Below, one piece after another: positions 53,642-62,046 of a stretch of 64,000 bases of DNA. The stretch lies in contig CAZDKL010000002.1 of the NCBI GenBank assembly GCA_964506185.1, forward strand, positions 13,042-77,041, read 5' to 3'. Numbering within the stretch: position 1 is the first letter of the stretch; each line of letters begins with the position of its first letter. The notes under the pieces were generated by a model. The model saw only the letters and a program-made list of their open reading frames with translations. It ran no database searches and had not been told where the DNA came from. Origin of the DNA: UBA2144 sp964506185. GTDB taxonomy: Bacteria > Patescibacteriota > Gracilibacteria > Peribacterales > Peribacteraceae. The translations under genes and the position numbers were made by a program.

Positions 53642-54349
53642 CTATTTCACCTCCACATCAAACGTCACAGGCTCCAGAGGCTTGTCATTCGCTCCTTTCT
53701 TAACACGAGCGATTCTATCAACAACATCCATACCATCAGTTACTTCTCCGAATACTGTGTGTCGTCCCTCCAGCCATTCCGTGCCTCCCTTTCTTTGAAT
53801 TATGAAGAACTGACTCCCGTTTGTATTAGGTCCGCTATTTGCCATGGCAAGAAAGCCGCGTTTCATCGGAAGTGATTTTAGTTTGTCGTTAAAAACGTAA
53901 CCCTGCGCAGTCAAATATTCTTCAACTGTCATTTTCTTCAAATCATCCGGCAAAGGATCATTGGAAATATCACTCAAGGTTTTCTTATGCAAGCCATAAC
54001 TCTTCGCATTTATCTCGTCCTCAAACTTTTTACCAAATATACTCTCTCCTCCGGTTCCATTTCCACTTGGATCTCCCCCCTGAATCATAAAGTCAGGAAT
54101 AACTCTGTGGAATGTAAGGCCGTTGTAAAAACCGGATTGAGCCAAGGCCACGAAGTTGGTAACGGTTTTTGGAGCTCTTTTTGCATCCATCTCGATAGTT
54201 ATGTCTCCCATGGAGGTTTTTAGAACTACTTCATACTTTCCGCTTAAAATATCACCTTTATAAATAAGTTCATCAGAGCCCGTTTGGGGCTTAGCACAGC
54301 CAAACATAAGGATAGAGAGTGCAAATAGTGGTAGGAGGATTTTAGTCAT
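53642..54349 (-). CDS. cyclophilin-type peptidyl-prolyl isomerase, lipoprotein
   Basis: 235 residues. Lipoprotein signal LLPLFALSILMFGC with Cys18, so anchored outside the cytoplasmic membrane. Cyclophilin core: GDITIEMDAKRAPKTVTNFV, FHRVIPDFMIQGGDPSGNGT (active-site Arg and Phe), FLAMANSGPNTNGSQFFI. An insertion of about 35 residues between GGESIFGKKFEDE and FLAMA is larger than usual. It helps fold exported proteins and is placed 14 nt downstream of murG. Confidence 0.9.
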   Translation of the reverse strand: MTKILLPLFALSILMFGCAKPQTGSDELIYKGDILSGKYEVVLKTSMGDITIEMDAKRAPKTVTNFVALAQSGFYNGLTFHRVIPDFMIQGGDPSGNGTGGESIFGKKFEDEINAKSYGLHKKTLSDISNDPLPDDLKKMTVEEYLTAQGYVFNDKLKSLPMKRGFLAMANSGPNTNGSQFFIIQRKGGTEWLEGRHTVFGEVTDGMDVVDRIARVKKGANDKPLEPVTFDVEVK

Positions 54350-54363
54350 ATATCCAGCGCAGG

Positions 54364-55437
54364 TTAGTGATATTGGCCTCTAGATTCAAGGTATCCGAGG
54401 ATTATTTTAGCTATTTGTCGAGCGGCATCGGGATTGTATAGGTTGGTAGGTTGGGAGGTTGATAGGTTAGAGGTTAATAGGTTATTGATAGCTGGGATCA
54501 GATTCTCTTCCATTTCAGTCTGTTGAACCATGGTGAAGCTGTCTGACTTTGATGCAAGCTCGGCGTTCTTCTGTTGATGGTCGTGGCCGACTCCTCGAAG
54601 TGGAATTAAGATTGTTGGAATATTATTTGCGGCAAGTTCAGTAATTGAATTGGCGCCGGCACGGCTTATGCATAAATCAGATGCTGCAAAAAAGTGTGCG
54701 TATTCTTCATTCGCAAATTCAGATGAGTAATAACCTTCATGTTCGCCGGCACCTGACTTCCCTTTTCCTGTTAAGTGAATGACATCAGCAATATTGAGGA
54801 GCTCAGATACATGATTATTTACAAAAGCGTTAAGAGCTTCTGCACCTTGGCTTCCTCCCATAATAAAAATAACCGGCTTACTTCTGCCCTCAAGTCCGGC
54901 AATCCTGTATCCCTCTTCTGCTTTGCCTTGAATAACTTCGAGTCTAATGGGATTTCCGGTGAAAGATCGGATTAGGTTGTCGGGTTCGGTTGTCGGCAAT
55001 CCGAAGCAAAGATGGTCTGACCATCTGGCAACAACTCTGTTCGCTCTTCCACTAACTGCATCCGACTCGTGCATGACAATTGGAATCTTCATTCTTTTTG
55101 CGGCGAATGCAACGGGGACGCTTACATATCCTCCTTTTGAAAAAAGAACATCAGGATTTAATTCTTTAAGAATTTTCTTTGATGCTTTGACGGCTTTAAA
55201 AAATTTAAATGGAAAAGTCAGACCGAGCCCATTCGACAGGCTCAGGACAGGCCTTGGTGCTTCAATTCCGGAGCAATTGAATCCTTCCTTTTCTATAAAC
55301 TCGCGGTCTGCAGGCTTAGTCGAGCAGATGAAATGCACGTCAACGTCAGGCCGCTCTTCCTTGATAGCTTTGGCAACAGAAACAGACGGAGCTATATGGC
55401 CCGCAGATCCGCCGCCGGCAAAGGCTACAGTTGGCAT
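54364..55437 (-). CDS. murG: UDP-GlcNAc transferase MurG (lipid II synthase)
   Basis: 357-residue GT28 enzyme adding GlcNAc to lipid I at the inner face of the membrane. GGGSAGHIAPS near 8-18, HESDAVSGRANR near 123-134, GGSQGAEALN near 194, SRAGANSITELA near 257. Two sequence oddities: residues about 61-70 (PRPVLSLSNG) derive from an inserted palindromic repeat, and about 320-340 (LLTSNLSTSQPTNLY) come from GGTTGATA-like tandem repeats. Begins 3 nt after ftsW. Confidence 0.95.
   Translation of the reverse strand: MPTVAFAGGGSAGHIAPSVSVAKAIKEERPDVDVHFICSTKPADREFIEKEGFNCSGIEAPRPVLSLSNGLGLTFPFKFFKAVKASKKILKELNPDVLFSKGGYVSVPVAFAAKRMKIPIVMHESDAVSGRANRVVARWSDHLCFGLPTTEPDNLIRSFTGNPIRLEVIQGKAEEGYRIAGLEGRSKPVIFIMGGSQGAEALNAFVNNHVSELLNIADVIHLTGKGKSGAGEHEGYYSSEFANEEYAHFFAASDLCISRAGANSITELAANNIPTILIPLRGVGHDHQQKNAELASKSDSFTMVQQTEMEENLIPAINNLLTSNLSTSQPTNLYNPDAARQIAKIILGYLESRGQYH
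54431..54490. repeat. degenerate AGGTT-type tandem repeat inside murG
   Basis: Units of 7-9 bp such as TAGGTTGG, GAGGTTGA and TAGGTTAG, encoding the Leu/Thr/Ser/Asn stretch near the MurG C-terminus. Confidence 0.65.
55228..55252. repeat. palindromic repeat inserted in frame in murG
   Basis: Core TTCGACAGGCTCAGGACAGG, a widespread intergenic palindromic repeat in environmental bacterial genomes (from memory). Here it encodes RPVLSLSNG between the second and third elements of the MurG N-domain. Confidence 0.7.
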
Positions 55438-55440
55438 GGA

Positions 55441-56649
55441 CTAATTATGCGACAATCGAAGTCTTCTCTTAAGCATTCTCTGTAGATTCTTTCTCTTAGC
55501 CCTCCTTGAGGCTATTGACTCATGTGTCGTATACATCGAAATATTCAGCAGTATGCCGGTTGCAACCAGAATAGATACCAAAGAAGAGCCTCCATAACTA
55601 ATAAATGGAAGCGTAACTCCAGTCAGCGGGAACAGGGCTAGATTCACTGAAATATTAATCAGAGCCTGAGCTGCAATCCAGGTTGTTATGCCCGCAGCAA
55701 CCAAGGCTCCAAATCTATCCGGTGCATCTTGTGCAATTCTGTAGCCGCGCACAACAAAGGTGGAGAATAATGTAATAATGATTAGTAATCGCATGAAGCC
55801 AAGCTCTTCTGCCATGGCCGCAAAGATTGCATCAGCTTGAACTTCCGGAAGATAACCGAATTTCTGAATTGATTTTCCGTATCCAACTCCAAATACTCCG
55901 CCGCTACCCACTGCTATCAAAGCTTGTTTAATTTGAAACCCAATTGTTTCTGCAAGGTCTTGATTTCCGGGCTGGAGAAAAGCCTTAAAGCGATTTCGAA
56001 TATATTCCTGACTCAAAATGAGCGGCAATCCCATTACTCCGGCGATTGCTCCTCCTAATATTAGATGAAAGAAATTTCCTCCAGCTATAAAGAACATTGC
56101 TGCAGCAATTCCGGAGATTACAAGGAACGATCCAAGGTCAGGCTGAAGGGCAATTAGCATTGTGCTTACGGTTAGCAGTATCGCAAACGGAAGAAAGCCC
56201 TCCTTAAATGTTCCGATTAGCTGTTCACGCTTTTGAAGCCAAATTGCGAGGTAGAAAATGAAGGTCAGTTTCAATAACTCAGAAGGTTGCAGAGAAAATG
56301 ATCCGATATAAAGCCAGCTGTATGCAGTCCCATACTCAGCGCGAAGCCCCGGCACGAAAACCGCAAGAAGCAAAAGCATTGTCAGCGCAAAAAGAGGAAG
56401 CGCAAGGCGCTCCCAAAGCCTGTAAGGAATGATCATTGTAAATAACATTCCCAAGAGTCCTACAAGCACGTGTGAAAAACTTCTCCACAAATAAAATGCA
56501 TTAGTCGATGCTTCTCGTGATCCTTGATTAACCAAACGTTCAGTAAGCTGATAACTTTCAAAAACGCTAACACTCGCAATCATTGCCAGTCCAAAAAGCG
56601 TCAGAACAATTGTAATGCCAAGGAGGAGGAGATCCATTTTACGGAACAT
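55441..56649 (-). CDS. ftsW: FtsW/RodA-family lipid II polymerase
   Basis: 402 residues, about 10 transmembrane helices, SEDS family; peptidoglycan glycosyltransferase of the divisome. ALQPDLGSFLVI, GNQDLAETIGFQIKQALIAV, EVQADAIFAAMAEELGF and the signature FPLTGVTLPFISYGGSSLV are present, with a basic C-terminus. Pairing with murG fits the cell-division cluster order and favours FtsW over RodA. No ftsZ, ftsA or mraY is in the window, so the cluster is dispersed. Confidence 0.92.
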   Translation of the reverse strand: MFRKMDLLLLGITIVLTLFGLAMIASVSVFESYQLTERLVNQGSREASTNAFYLWRSFSHVLVGLLGMLFTMIIPYRLWERLALPLFALTMLLLLAVFVPGLRAEYGTAYSWLYIGSFSLQPSELLKLTFIFYLAIWLQKREQLIGTFKEGFLPFAILLTVSTMLIALQPDLGSFLVISGIAAAMFFIAGGNFFHLILGGAIAGVMGLPLILSQEYIRNRFKAFLQPGNQDLAETIGFQIKQALIAVGSGGVFGVGYGKSIQKFGYLPEVQADAIFAAMAEELGFMRLLIIITLFSTFVVRGYRIAQDAPDRFGALVAAGITTWIAAQALINISVNLALFPLTGVTLPFISYGGSSLVSILVATGILLNISMYTTHESIASRRAKRKNLQRMLKRRLRLSHN

Positions 56650-56670
56650 ATATGATGGGTAACGAATTTT

Positions 56671-56757
56671 GACACGATTGTCGTTAATTCGTTATTTCGT
56701 TAATTCGCAAATTGGTTCATAGTTTGTTCCAAAATAACGAAATAACGAAGTAGCGTA
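56671..56757. repeat. CGTTAATT tandem/inverted repeats
   Basis: Three 8-bp TCGTTAAT-like units, then an inverted TAACGAAATAACG block, between ftsW and the downstream GT2 gene; it can form a long hairpin. Confidence 0.65.
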
Positions 56758-57606
56758 CTATTTCTTCTTCAAGCCTTTAAGAAAAGCTTTACGATGTTTC
56801 CCGCTCATGGTCGGAAAAAGCGCTGTAATTTCATATCCTATTCGTTTAATTCCCTTGGGTTTTCTTCCAATATCAGGAAAATGATGTACTGATCGGCCGA
56901 GAGTTTCCATTCTGCCAAGAGAATCTTCAGGCGTTAGCTCATGATGGTGAAAAGCCTTTGCCTCCGGCTGATAAAAGAGTTTTATTGGATGCTTCTTTAG
57001 TCGTTTTCCCCATTCAATATCCTCCCAGCCATACATCGATGCATCTTCAGAGAAAGGATGCTCGCGTGCAACGTCTCGCGGCAAGCTTATATGGCTTGTG
57101 TATGTAAAACGTTCCTGAATAGAGTCAGGAATATAATTATTCTGGTATTTCCTCAACTGAGGATAACCGAATTGCCAACCGGATCTTTCCAGCCACTTCA
57201 TTGTCGGATTAATCTCTAAGTTTGGATCCCATGTTGTGTAACCCAGCACAGCAATATCTAGGGGGCCGCCGGATTCAAGTTGCTTAGCACGGGCGTCCAT
57301 ATGTTCTTTGCATGCATTTGGCATCAAAAAAATATCATCTCCGATAAAAAGTACCCGTTGCGCTTCCGCTATCTCCAATCCTTTGTTCCGGGCTACGCCT
57401 TGTTGGGATTTTTCAATTTCCAAATATTTAAGAGGAACTCCCAACTTAGATTCGGTGCAAACTTTTTTTGCTTCATCACATGGGCCATCGCTTACCACAA
57501 TTACTTCCAGATCATCTCTTATGGTTTGCACCCCAATGTGTTCAAGGCACTTCCTCAAAATACTCGGGCGCTTATGAGTGGGGATGATGATGGAGAGATA
57601 AGGCAT
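56758..57606 (-). CDS. family 2 glycosyltransferase
   Basis: 282 residues. LSIIIPTHKRPSILRKCLEH at the N-terminus, EVIVVSDGPCDEA, ARNKGLEIAEAQRVLFIGDD (DxD equivalent IGDDIF), and the C-terminal Gly-Trp-Glu-Asp motif YGWEDIEWGKRL typical of GT2/GalNAc-transferase-like enzymes. Soluble. It transfers an unidentified sugar, probably to a surface glycan; upstream of ftsW on the same strand but separated by repeats. Confidence 0.85.
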   Translation of the reverse strand: MPYLSIIIPTHKRPSILRKCLEHIGVQTIRDDLEVIVVSDGPCDEAKKVCTESKLGVPLKYLEIEKSQQGVARNKGLEIAEAQRVLFIGDDIFLMPNACKEHMDARAKQLESGGPLDIAVLGYTTWDPNLEINPTMKWLERSGWQFGYPQLRKYQNNYIPDSIQERFTYTSHISLPRDVAREHPFSEDASMYGWEDIEWGKRLKKHPIKLFYQPEAKAFHHHELTPEDSLGRMETLGRSVHHFPDIGRKPKGIKRIGYEITALFPTMSGKHRKAFLKGLKKK

Positions 57607-57609
57607 TGA

Positions 57610-57691
57610 AAATAATTGATAATTGATAATTGATAATTGAAAATTACGCTACAGTTAGATTCTACATTCCAGATTCCAGATTCCAAATTCC
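57610..57691. repeat. heptamer repeats upstream of tsaB
   Basis: (AATTGAT)-type units at about 57614-57643 and (ATTCCAG)-type units at 57666-57690, both with 7-bp periods, between divergent GT2 and tsaB genes. Confidence 0.75.
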
Positions 57692-57692
57692 A

Positions 57693-58304
57693 ATGCATTA
57701 CTTTTTCCTAGATATCGCTTCCCATGAAGGTTTAATTGCTTGTCTGAGCGAGGATTCAGTCATTTCTTCCCGCGAAGTCTCAACACGAATTCGAGATCAC
57801 GAGCTGGTTCCTTTGGTTGAGGGCTGTTTAAAAGAAGCTAAATGGGAGTATCAGGACTTAGATCGGATTGTATGTGTTATAGGCCCGGGGGGATTTACGA
57901 GTCTGAGAGTGGCGGTTTCATTTGCAAATACTCTCATTGATCAGCTTGGGATTGAGGGGGCGGGGGTGGGGTTGTGGGAAGTGTATCGGGTTCGGGAATC
58001 GGGAATCGGGTTCGGGGATACTTTATGGATGCATTCAACCAAAAAAGACTCTCTATTTGTACAAGGAACAGAGTGGAAAGAGCCAACATTAATCGAAATT
58101 AGAGATTTGCCCGAAAACCGAGCCCGAAAACCGAGCCCGATCAAATGGATGGGCGAGCTCCTCGATTCACATAAAGAAGAATTGCAACCTTTGGAACTCA
58201 AGGAAGCTGAGCTCAAACCAACATCAGAAATTCTCCCGGCATTCATTCAGTCCCTCTCATATTCCAAAAAACCGCTTGAGCCTTGGTATGGGAAAGGATA
58301 TTAA
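57693..58304 (+). CDS. tsaB: tRNA t6A biosynthesis protein TsaB
   Basis: 203 residues. ASKHA-fold pseudo-ATPase that pairs with TsaD to transfer threonylcarbamoyl to A37. MHYFFLDIASHEGLIACLSE at the start and VIGPGGFTSLRVAVSFANTL (signature GPGSFTGLR) near 65. The segment VYRVRESGIGFGD is encoded by GGGAATC/GGGTTC heptamer-like repeats and ENRARKPSP by a 13-bp duplication, so parts of the protein have drifted. ATG 57693 avoids translating the upstream repeats. Confidence 0.85.
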   Translation: MHYFFLDIASHEGLIACLSEDSVISSREVSTRIRDHELVPLVEGCLKEAKWEYQDLDRIVCVIGPGGFTSLRVAVSFANTLIDQLGIEGAGVGLWEVYRVRESGIGFGDTLWMHSTKKDSLFVQGTEWKEPTLIEIRDLPENRARKPSPIKWMGELLDSHKEELQPLELKEAELKPTSEILPAFIQSLSYSKKPLEPWYGKGY

Positions 58305-58327
58305 ATACTTGAAATGAAGATTATATA

Positions 58328-58336
58328 TGATATAAT
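58328..58336 (+). promoter_or_regulatory. extended -10 of the 58344 gene
   Basis: TGA-TATAAT, 7 nt, ATG: leaderless geometry. Confidence 0.6.
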
Positions 58337-58343
58337 TATATAT

Positions 58344-59087
58344 ATGCAAGATAGTAGGAGTGAACAATCAGAGGGAAATTCCGAAGCAATGGACAGTAGC
58401 GACGCGGACAGAAAAGATATTGATTTACGGCTACAGGCAAACAGAGATCAATATCAAGCACATATCGCGGAAGCGGCATCTGATGATGCTTACAAACAAT
58501 TGTTGCTGGAACTTAAGCAGGCTACCGATGTTGTAATTGAAATTATCGAACGGCTCAAAGCACAGGCGGGTAATGAAAATGTGCACGACGTATCTTCGCT
58601 GGACAGTATAAAATGGCATATAGAAAAATATTTACTGCCACATTTACTTGATTATGGTGATGAACGACAAAAATTATTCCATGTTAGCTATAGTGAAGCG
58701 GGGGCAATGGGAAATGACGGCGATCTATACATGGAATTTAGTGCTATGAATGATTATGCAGAGAATTTGATTGAATTGGATTCAGATGCACTTATCGATG
58801 CTATTAAATCTTGCCAAGAGATATACGAACGAGTTAGAGCTATTAAACTAAAATACGATAGGAAAATAGGGAGAAATCTTGATGAGCATAGTAGATTGAC
58901 AAGTGAACAAGTCAGAGCTGAGCGGGAATCAGATGAGGCGTTAGGAGAAGACACAGTGGGTCATGGTAGAGGTGTTGAAACAGTGGATTCCAGAAATGGA
59001 AAAGTTGTTCATCCCCATACTGCTGAGTGGGATTGGCTAGCGCGTCGTAATTTACTTGCATTCAGACCCAAAGGAGAAGCGGCCTAA
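58344..59087 (+). CDS. unrecognised helical protein
   Basis: 247 residues from the leaderless ATG at 58344. Acidic Ser/Asp N-terminus, then helices (AYKQLLLELKQATDVVIEII; NYAENL-type segment; RVRAIKLKYDRKIGRNLDEH), ending with VHPHTAEWDWLARRNLLAFR. No signal peptide or membrane helix. Placed between tsaB and secA. No family recognised. Confidence 0.6.
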   Translation: MQDSRSEQSEGNSEAMDSSDADRKDIDLRLQANRDQYQAHIAEAASDDAYKQLLLELKQATDVVIEIIERLKAQAGNENVHDVSSLDSIKWHIEKYLLPHLLDYGDERQKLFHVSYSEAGAMGNDGDLYMEFSAMNDYAENLIELDSDALIDAIKSCQEIYERVRAIKLKYDRKIGRNLDEHSRLTSEQVRAERESDEALGEDTVGHGRGVETVDSRNGKVVHPHTAEWDWLARRNLLAFRPKGEAA

Positions 59088-59159
59088 AGAGTGGTCTCCA
59101 GATAAAATATTCTTCAAACTGATAACAGACTCGTCATTTCCTGCTATCCTTATTAAGAA

Positions 59160-61913
59160 ATGTCGATAATAGACTTACTTAACAAGCTACTCGGCGATCC
59201 TAATGTGCGTGAGCTTAAAAAATTAGCTCCTGTAGTTAAAAAGGTAAAAGCGCAAATAGAATCAAGTCAGATAAAAGGGCTTAGGCTAGAGGATATTCCC
59301 AAGAAGACGGAAGAATTGCGGGTGCGAGTGCGGGAGGGGGAGAAGATAGACAATCTTCTTCCTGAGGCTTTCGCAATTGTGGTTAGGACTTGTGAATTAA
59401 TTAAAGGAAAAAGCGTGAAACTTGGAAAACAGGAGTTTGTTTGGGACATGGTTCCGTATGATGTTCAGATTTTGGGTGGAATAGTCCTTCACCAAGGCAA
59501 CATTACAGAGATGAAGACAGGAGAAGGAAAAACGCTTGTTTGTACCATGCCGATTTATTTGAATGCACTTACAGAGAAAGGAGTTCACGTAGTTACTGTT
59601 AACGACTATCTGGCAAAACGCGACGCACTTTGGATGGGAATGCTTTATGAGGCTCTTGGTTTAACAGTTGGAACCATCCTTCACGAAAAAAACCATGAAG
59701 AACGTCAGGAAGCCTACGGCTGTGACATCACTTACGGAACAAACAACGAGTTTGGCTTCGATTATCTTCGAGACAACATGGCAACGTCAGTCGAGCGGCA
59801 AGTGCAACGCGGACTTAACTACTCAATTGTCGATGAGGTGGACTCAATTCTAGTTGATGAAGCGAGAACTCCTCTCATTATTAGCCAGCCTGCTGACGAA
59901 TCGACTTCGAAATACATGCAGTACTCAACTCTTTGCGGAGAACTAAAAGAAAATACGCACTACAACAAGGACGAGAAGCAAAAAACAGCTGCACTTACCG
60001 AAGATGGGATAAAAAGGATGGAAGAACTTCTTGGAGTTGAGAATATTTATACCGACAAGGGCTTCGAAGAAGTTCATCACATAGAGCAAGCACTCCGTGC
60101 ACATGCAATGTACGAGAAGGATGTGGATTATGTTGTTAAAGACGGCGAAGTAATCATTGTTGATGAGTTCACTGGGCGTTTGATGCCGGGACGTCGTTAT
60201 GGACATGGTCTTCATCAGGCAGTTGAAGCGAAAGAAAAGGTTGAAGTGCAACGCGAGAGTAAAACTCTTGCAACTATTACGTTCCAAAACTACTTCCGAC
60301 TCTACAATAAGCTTGCGGGAATGACCGGTACTGCAAAAACAGAGGCGGAAGAATTCGAATCAATTTATAAACTAACAACAATCGTTGTTCCAACAAACAA
60401 GCCCCTAATTAGGAATGACAAACCAGACTCAATTTACAGAACCGTTGAGGCCAAGTTCAAGGCAGTCGCGAAGATTGCGAAAGAGAAGCACGAGAAAGGA
60501 CAGCCTGTACTGGTTGGAACTACTTCTATAGAAAAATCTGAAGCGCTAGCCAAGCTTTTGGAAAGAGAGGGGGTTCCACATAGCGTTCTAAACGCAAAAC
60601 ACCATGAGAAGGAAGCGGATATAGTGGCTTTGGCTGGCCAAAAAGGTGCTATCACGATTGCTACGAACATGGCAGGACGAGGTACCGATATCAAGCTGGA
60701 AGAAGGAGTTACAGATCTTGGAGGTCTTTGTATTCTGGGTACAGAAAGGCACGAAGCCAGACGAATTGATAACCAGCTCCGTGGACGGGCAGGACGACAA
60801 GGTGATCCGGGAGAAAGTGTTTTCTTTGTTTCAATGGAAGATGATTTAATGAGATTGTTCGGAGGAGACAGACTCAAGTCTATGATGGAAAGATTAAAAG
60901 TTCCTGATGATGTTCCTTTGGAAAATAAAATTGTTTCCCGTTCAATCGAGAGCGCTCAGAAAAAAGTTGAAGGGAGAAACTTCGACATCAGGCGTCACGT
61001 TGTTCAGTACGATGATGTGATGAATAGGCATAGGGAGATCATTTATGTTAGAAGGCAAAAAATACTGAATAAGATTCATGGAGAAGAAATAAAAGAAACC
61101 GAAGAAACCAAGGATTCCGAAGTAACCGAGGATGCATCATCGGATTCCTCGGCGCCGTCGGTTTCATCGGATTCTTCATCGCTTCACGAAGACATCATTA
61201 CGGCTCTTGGAGGAGAAGCTGATGCAATGATCAATCTTCATACTTTGGGAAATGATCCCGAGCAATGGGACACAAAGGAGATATTCGAAAAACTTGGCAC
61301 TCTTCATCCGCAGTTAAATGAATTTTTGCCGATGGAAACGATCAAGGCAGCAACAGATCGAGAAGAACTTAGAAATGTAATTAAAGATCTTCTTCTTAAG
61401 TATTATGAAACAAAGTGCAAAGAGTTTGAATCAGAAGCAGTTGCTCAGGCAGAACGAGTTGTAACTCTCAGGTCAATCGACACACACTGGATGGATCACA
61501 TTGATGAGATGTCGCACTTGCGTGAGCAAGTTGCATTCTCCGGCTATGCTCAGCGCGATCCTTTGATCGAATATAAAGATCAGGGATTCAGAAAGTTTCA
61601 ACAGTTGCTTGTTGCAATAGATTCCACAATCGTAAGAACTCTCTTGCAGGTCGACTTTACTCAATTCACTCCGCAGGCATTTCTCGATCGTGCTCAGGAA
61701 GAATTGGATGATGTGCAGACCAACGAAGATCAGATTGAATCCGAGCTTACGGAAACAAGTGTTGGAAGTGCTGTTAGACAGGGGGGAGGAAGTGGTAAGG
61801 AATCTCCCAGGGCAATTACCTCTCAGGCGCCCAGAACAGTGCAGAAAGTGGGCAGAAATGACCCTTGTCCGTGTGGAAGTGGGAAAAAGTATAAAAAATG
61901 TTGTGGGCAATAG
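59160..61913 (+). CDS. secA: preprotein translocase ATPase SecA
   Basis: 917 residues; ATP-driven motor of the Sec pathway. Walker A MKTGEGKTLV near 119, DEVDSILVDEARTPL near 225, preprotein cross-linking domain, second ATPase domain with GRAGRQGDPGES, helical scaffold with SIDTHWMDHIDEMSHLREQV, and the zinc-binding end CPCGSGKKYKKCC. Between about 643 and 675 there is a Ser/Asp/Glu-rich insert (KETEETKDSEVTEDASSDSS) in the helical region, encoded by the same repeat as in dnaE. TGC-TATCCT precedes the ATG by 9 nt. Confidence 0.97.
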   Translation: MSIIDLLNKLLGDPNVRELKKLAPVVKKVKAQIESSQIKGLRLEDIPKKTEELRVRVREGEKIDNLLPEAFAIVVRTCELIKGKSVKLGKQEFVWDMVPYDVQILGGIVLHQGNITEMKTGEGKTLVCTMPIYLNALTEKGVHVVTVNDYLAKRDALWMGMLYEALGLTVGTILHEKNHEERQEAYGCDITYGTNNEFGFDYLRDNMATSVERQVQRGLNYSIVDEVDSILVDEARTPLIISQPADESTSKYMQYSTLCGELKENTHYNKDEKQKTAALTEDGIKRMEELLGVENIYTDKGFEEVHHIEQALRAHAMYEKDVDYVVKDGEVIIVDEFTGRLMPGRRYGHGLHQAVEAKEKVEVQRESKTLATITFQNYFRLYNKLAGMTGTAKTEAEEFESIYKLTTIVVPTNKPLIRNDKPDSIYRTVEAKFKAVAKIAKEKHEKGQPVLVGTTSIEKSEALAKLLEREGVPHSVLNAKHHEKEADIVALAGQKGAITIATNMAGRGTDIKLEEGVTDLGGLCILGTERHEARRIDNQLRGRAGRQGDPGESVFFVSMEDDLMRLFGGDRLKSMMERLKVPDDVPLENKIVSRSIESAQKKVEGRNFDIRRHVVQYDDVMNRHREIIYVRRQKILNKIHGEEIKETEETKDSEVTEDASSDSSAPSVSSDSSSLHEDIITALGGEADAMINLHTLGNDPEQWDTKEIFEKLGTLHPQLNEFLPMETIKAATDREELRNVIKDLLLKYYETKCKEFESEAVAQAERVVTLRSIDTHWMDHIDEMSHLREQVAFSGYAQRDPLIEYKDQGFRKFQQLLVAIDSTIVRTLLQVDFTQFTPQAFLDRAQEELDDVQTNEDQIESELTETSVGSAVRQGGGSGKESPRAITSQAPRTVQKVGRNDPCPCGSGKKYKKCCGQ
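61097..61180. repeat. in-frame acidic-repeat element inside secA
   Basis: Units AAGGATTCCGAAG, AACCGAGGATGC and TCATCGGATTCCTCGG match the dnaE element in sequence, orientation and reading frame. Confidence 0.75.
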
Positions 61914-62010
61914 CAGATTAGCAAGTTAGCAGATTGGCAGATTAGCTTGGTATTCTTCATCGTAGATGGCGAATCTAAAGAAGCTAATCTGCTAAAGGCT
62001 AATCTGCTAA
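61914..62010. repeat. AGCAGATTAGC repeat cluster between secA and holB
   Basis: Direct AGCAGATTAGC/AGCAGATTGG units followed by inverted GCTAATCTGC units; the same family lies between aspS and nrdR (28601-28672). Confidence 0.7.
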
Positions 62011-62023
62011 TTGCTTTCAATTC

Positions 62024-62032
62024 TGCTATTAT
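62024..62032 (+). promoter_or_regulatory. extended -10 of holB
   Basis: TGC-TATTAT, 14 nt before the ATG at 62047; no Shine-Dalgarno sequence in the short leader. Confidence 0.5.
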
Positions 62033-62046
62033 CCTCCTCCAACTTA

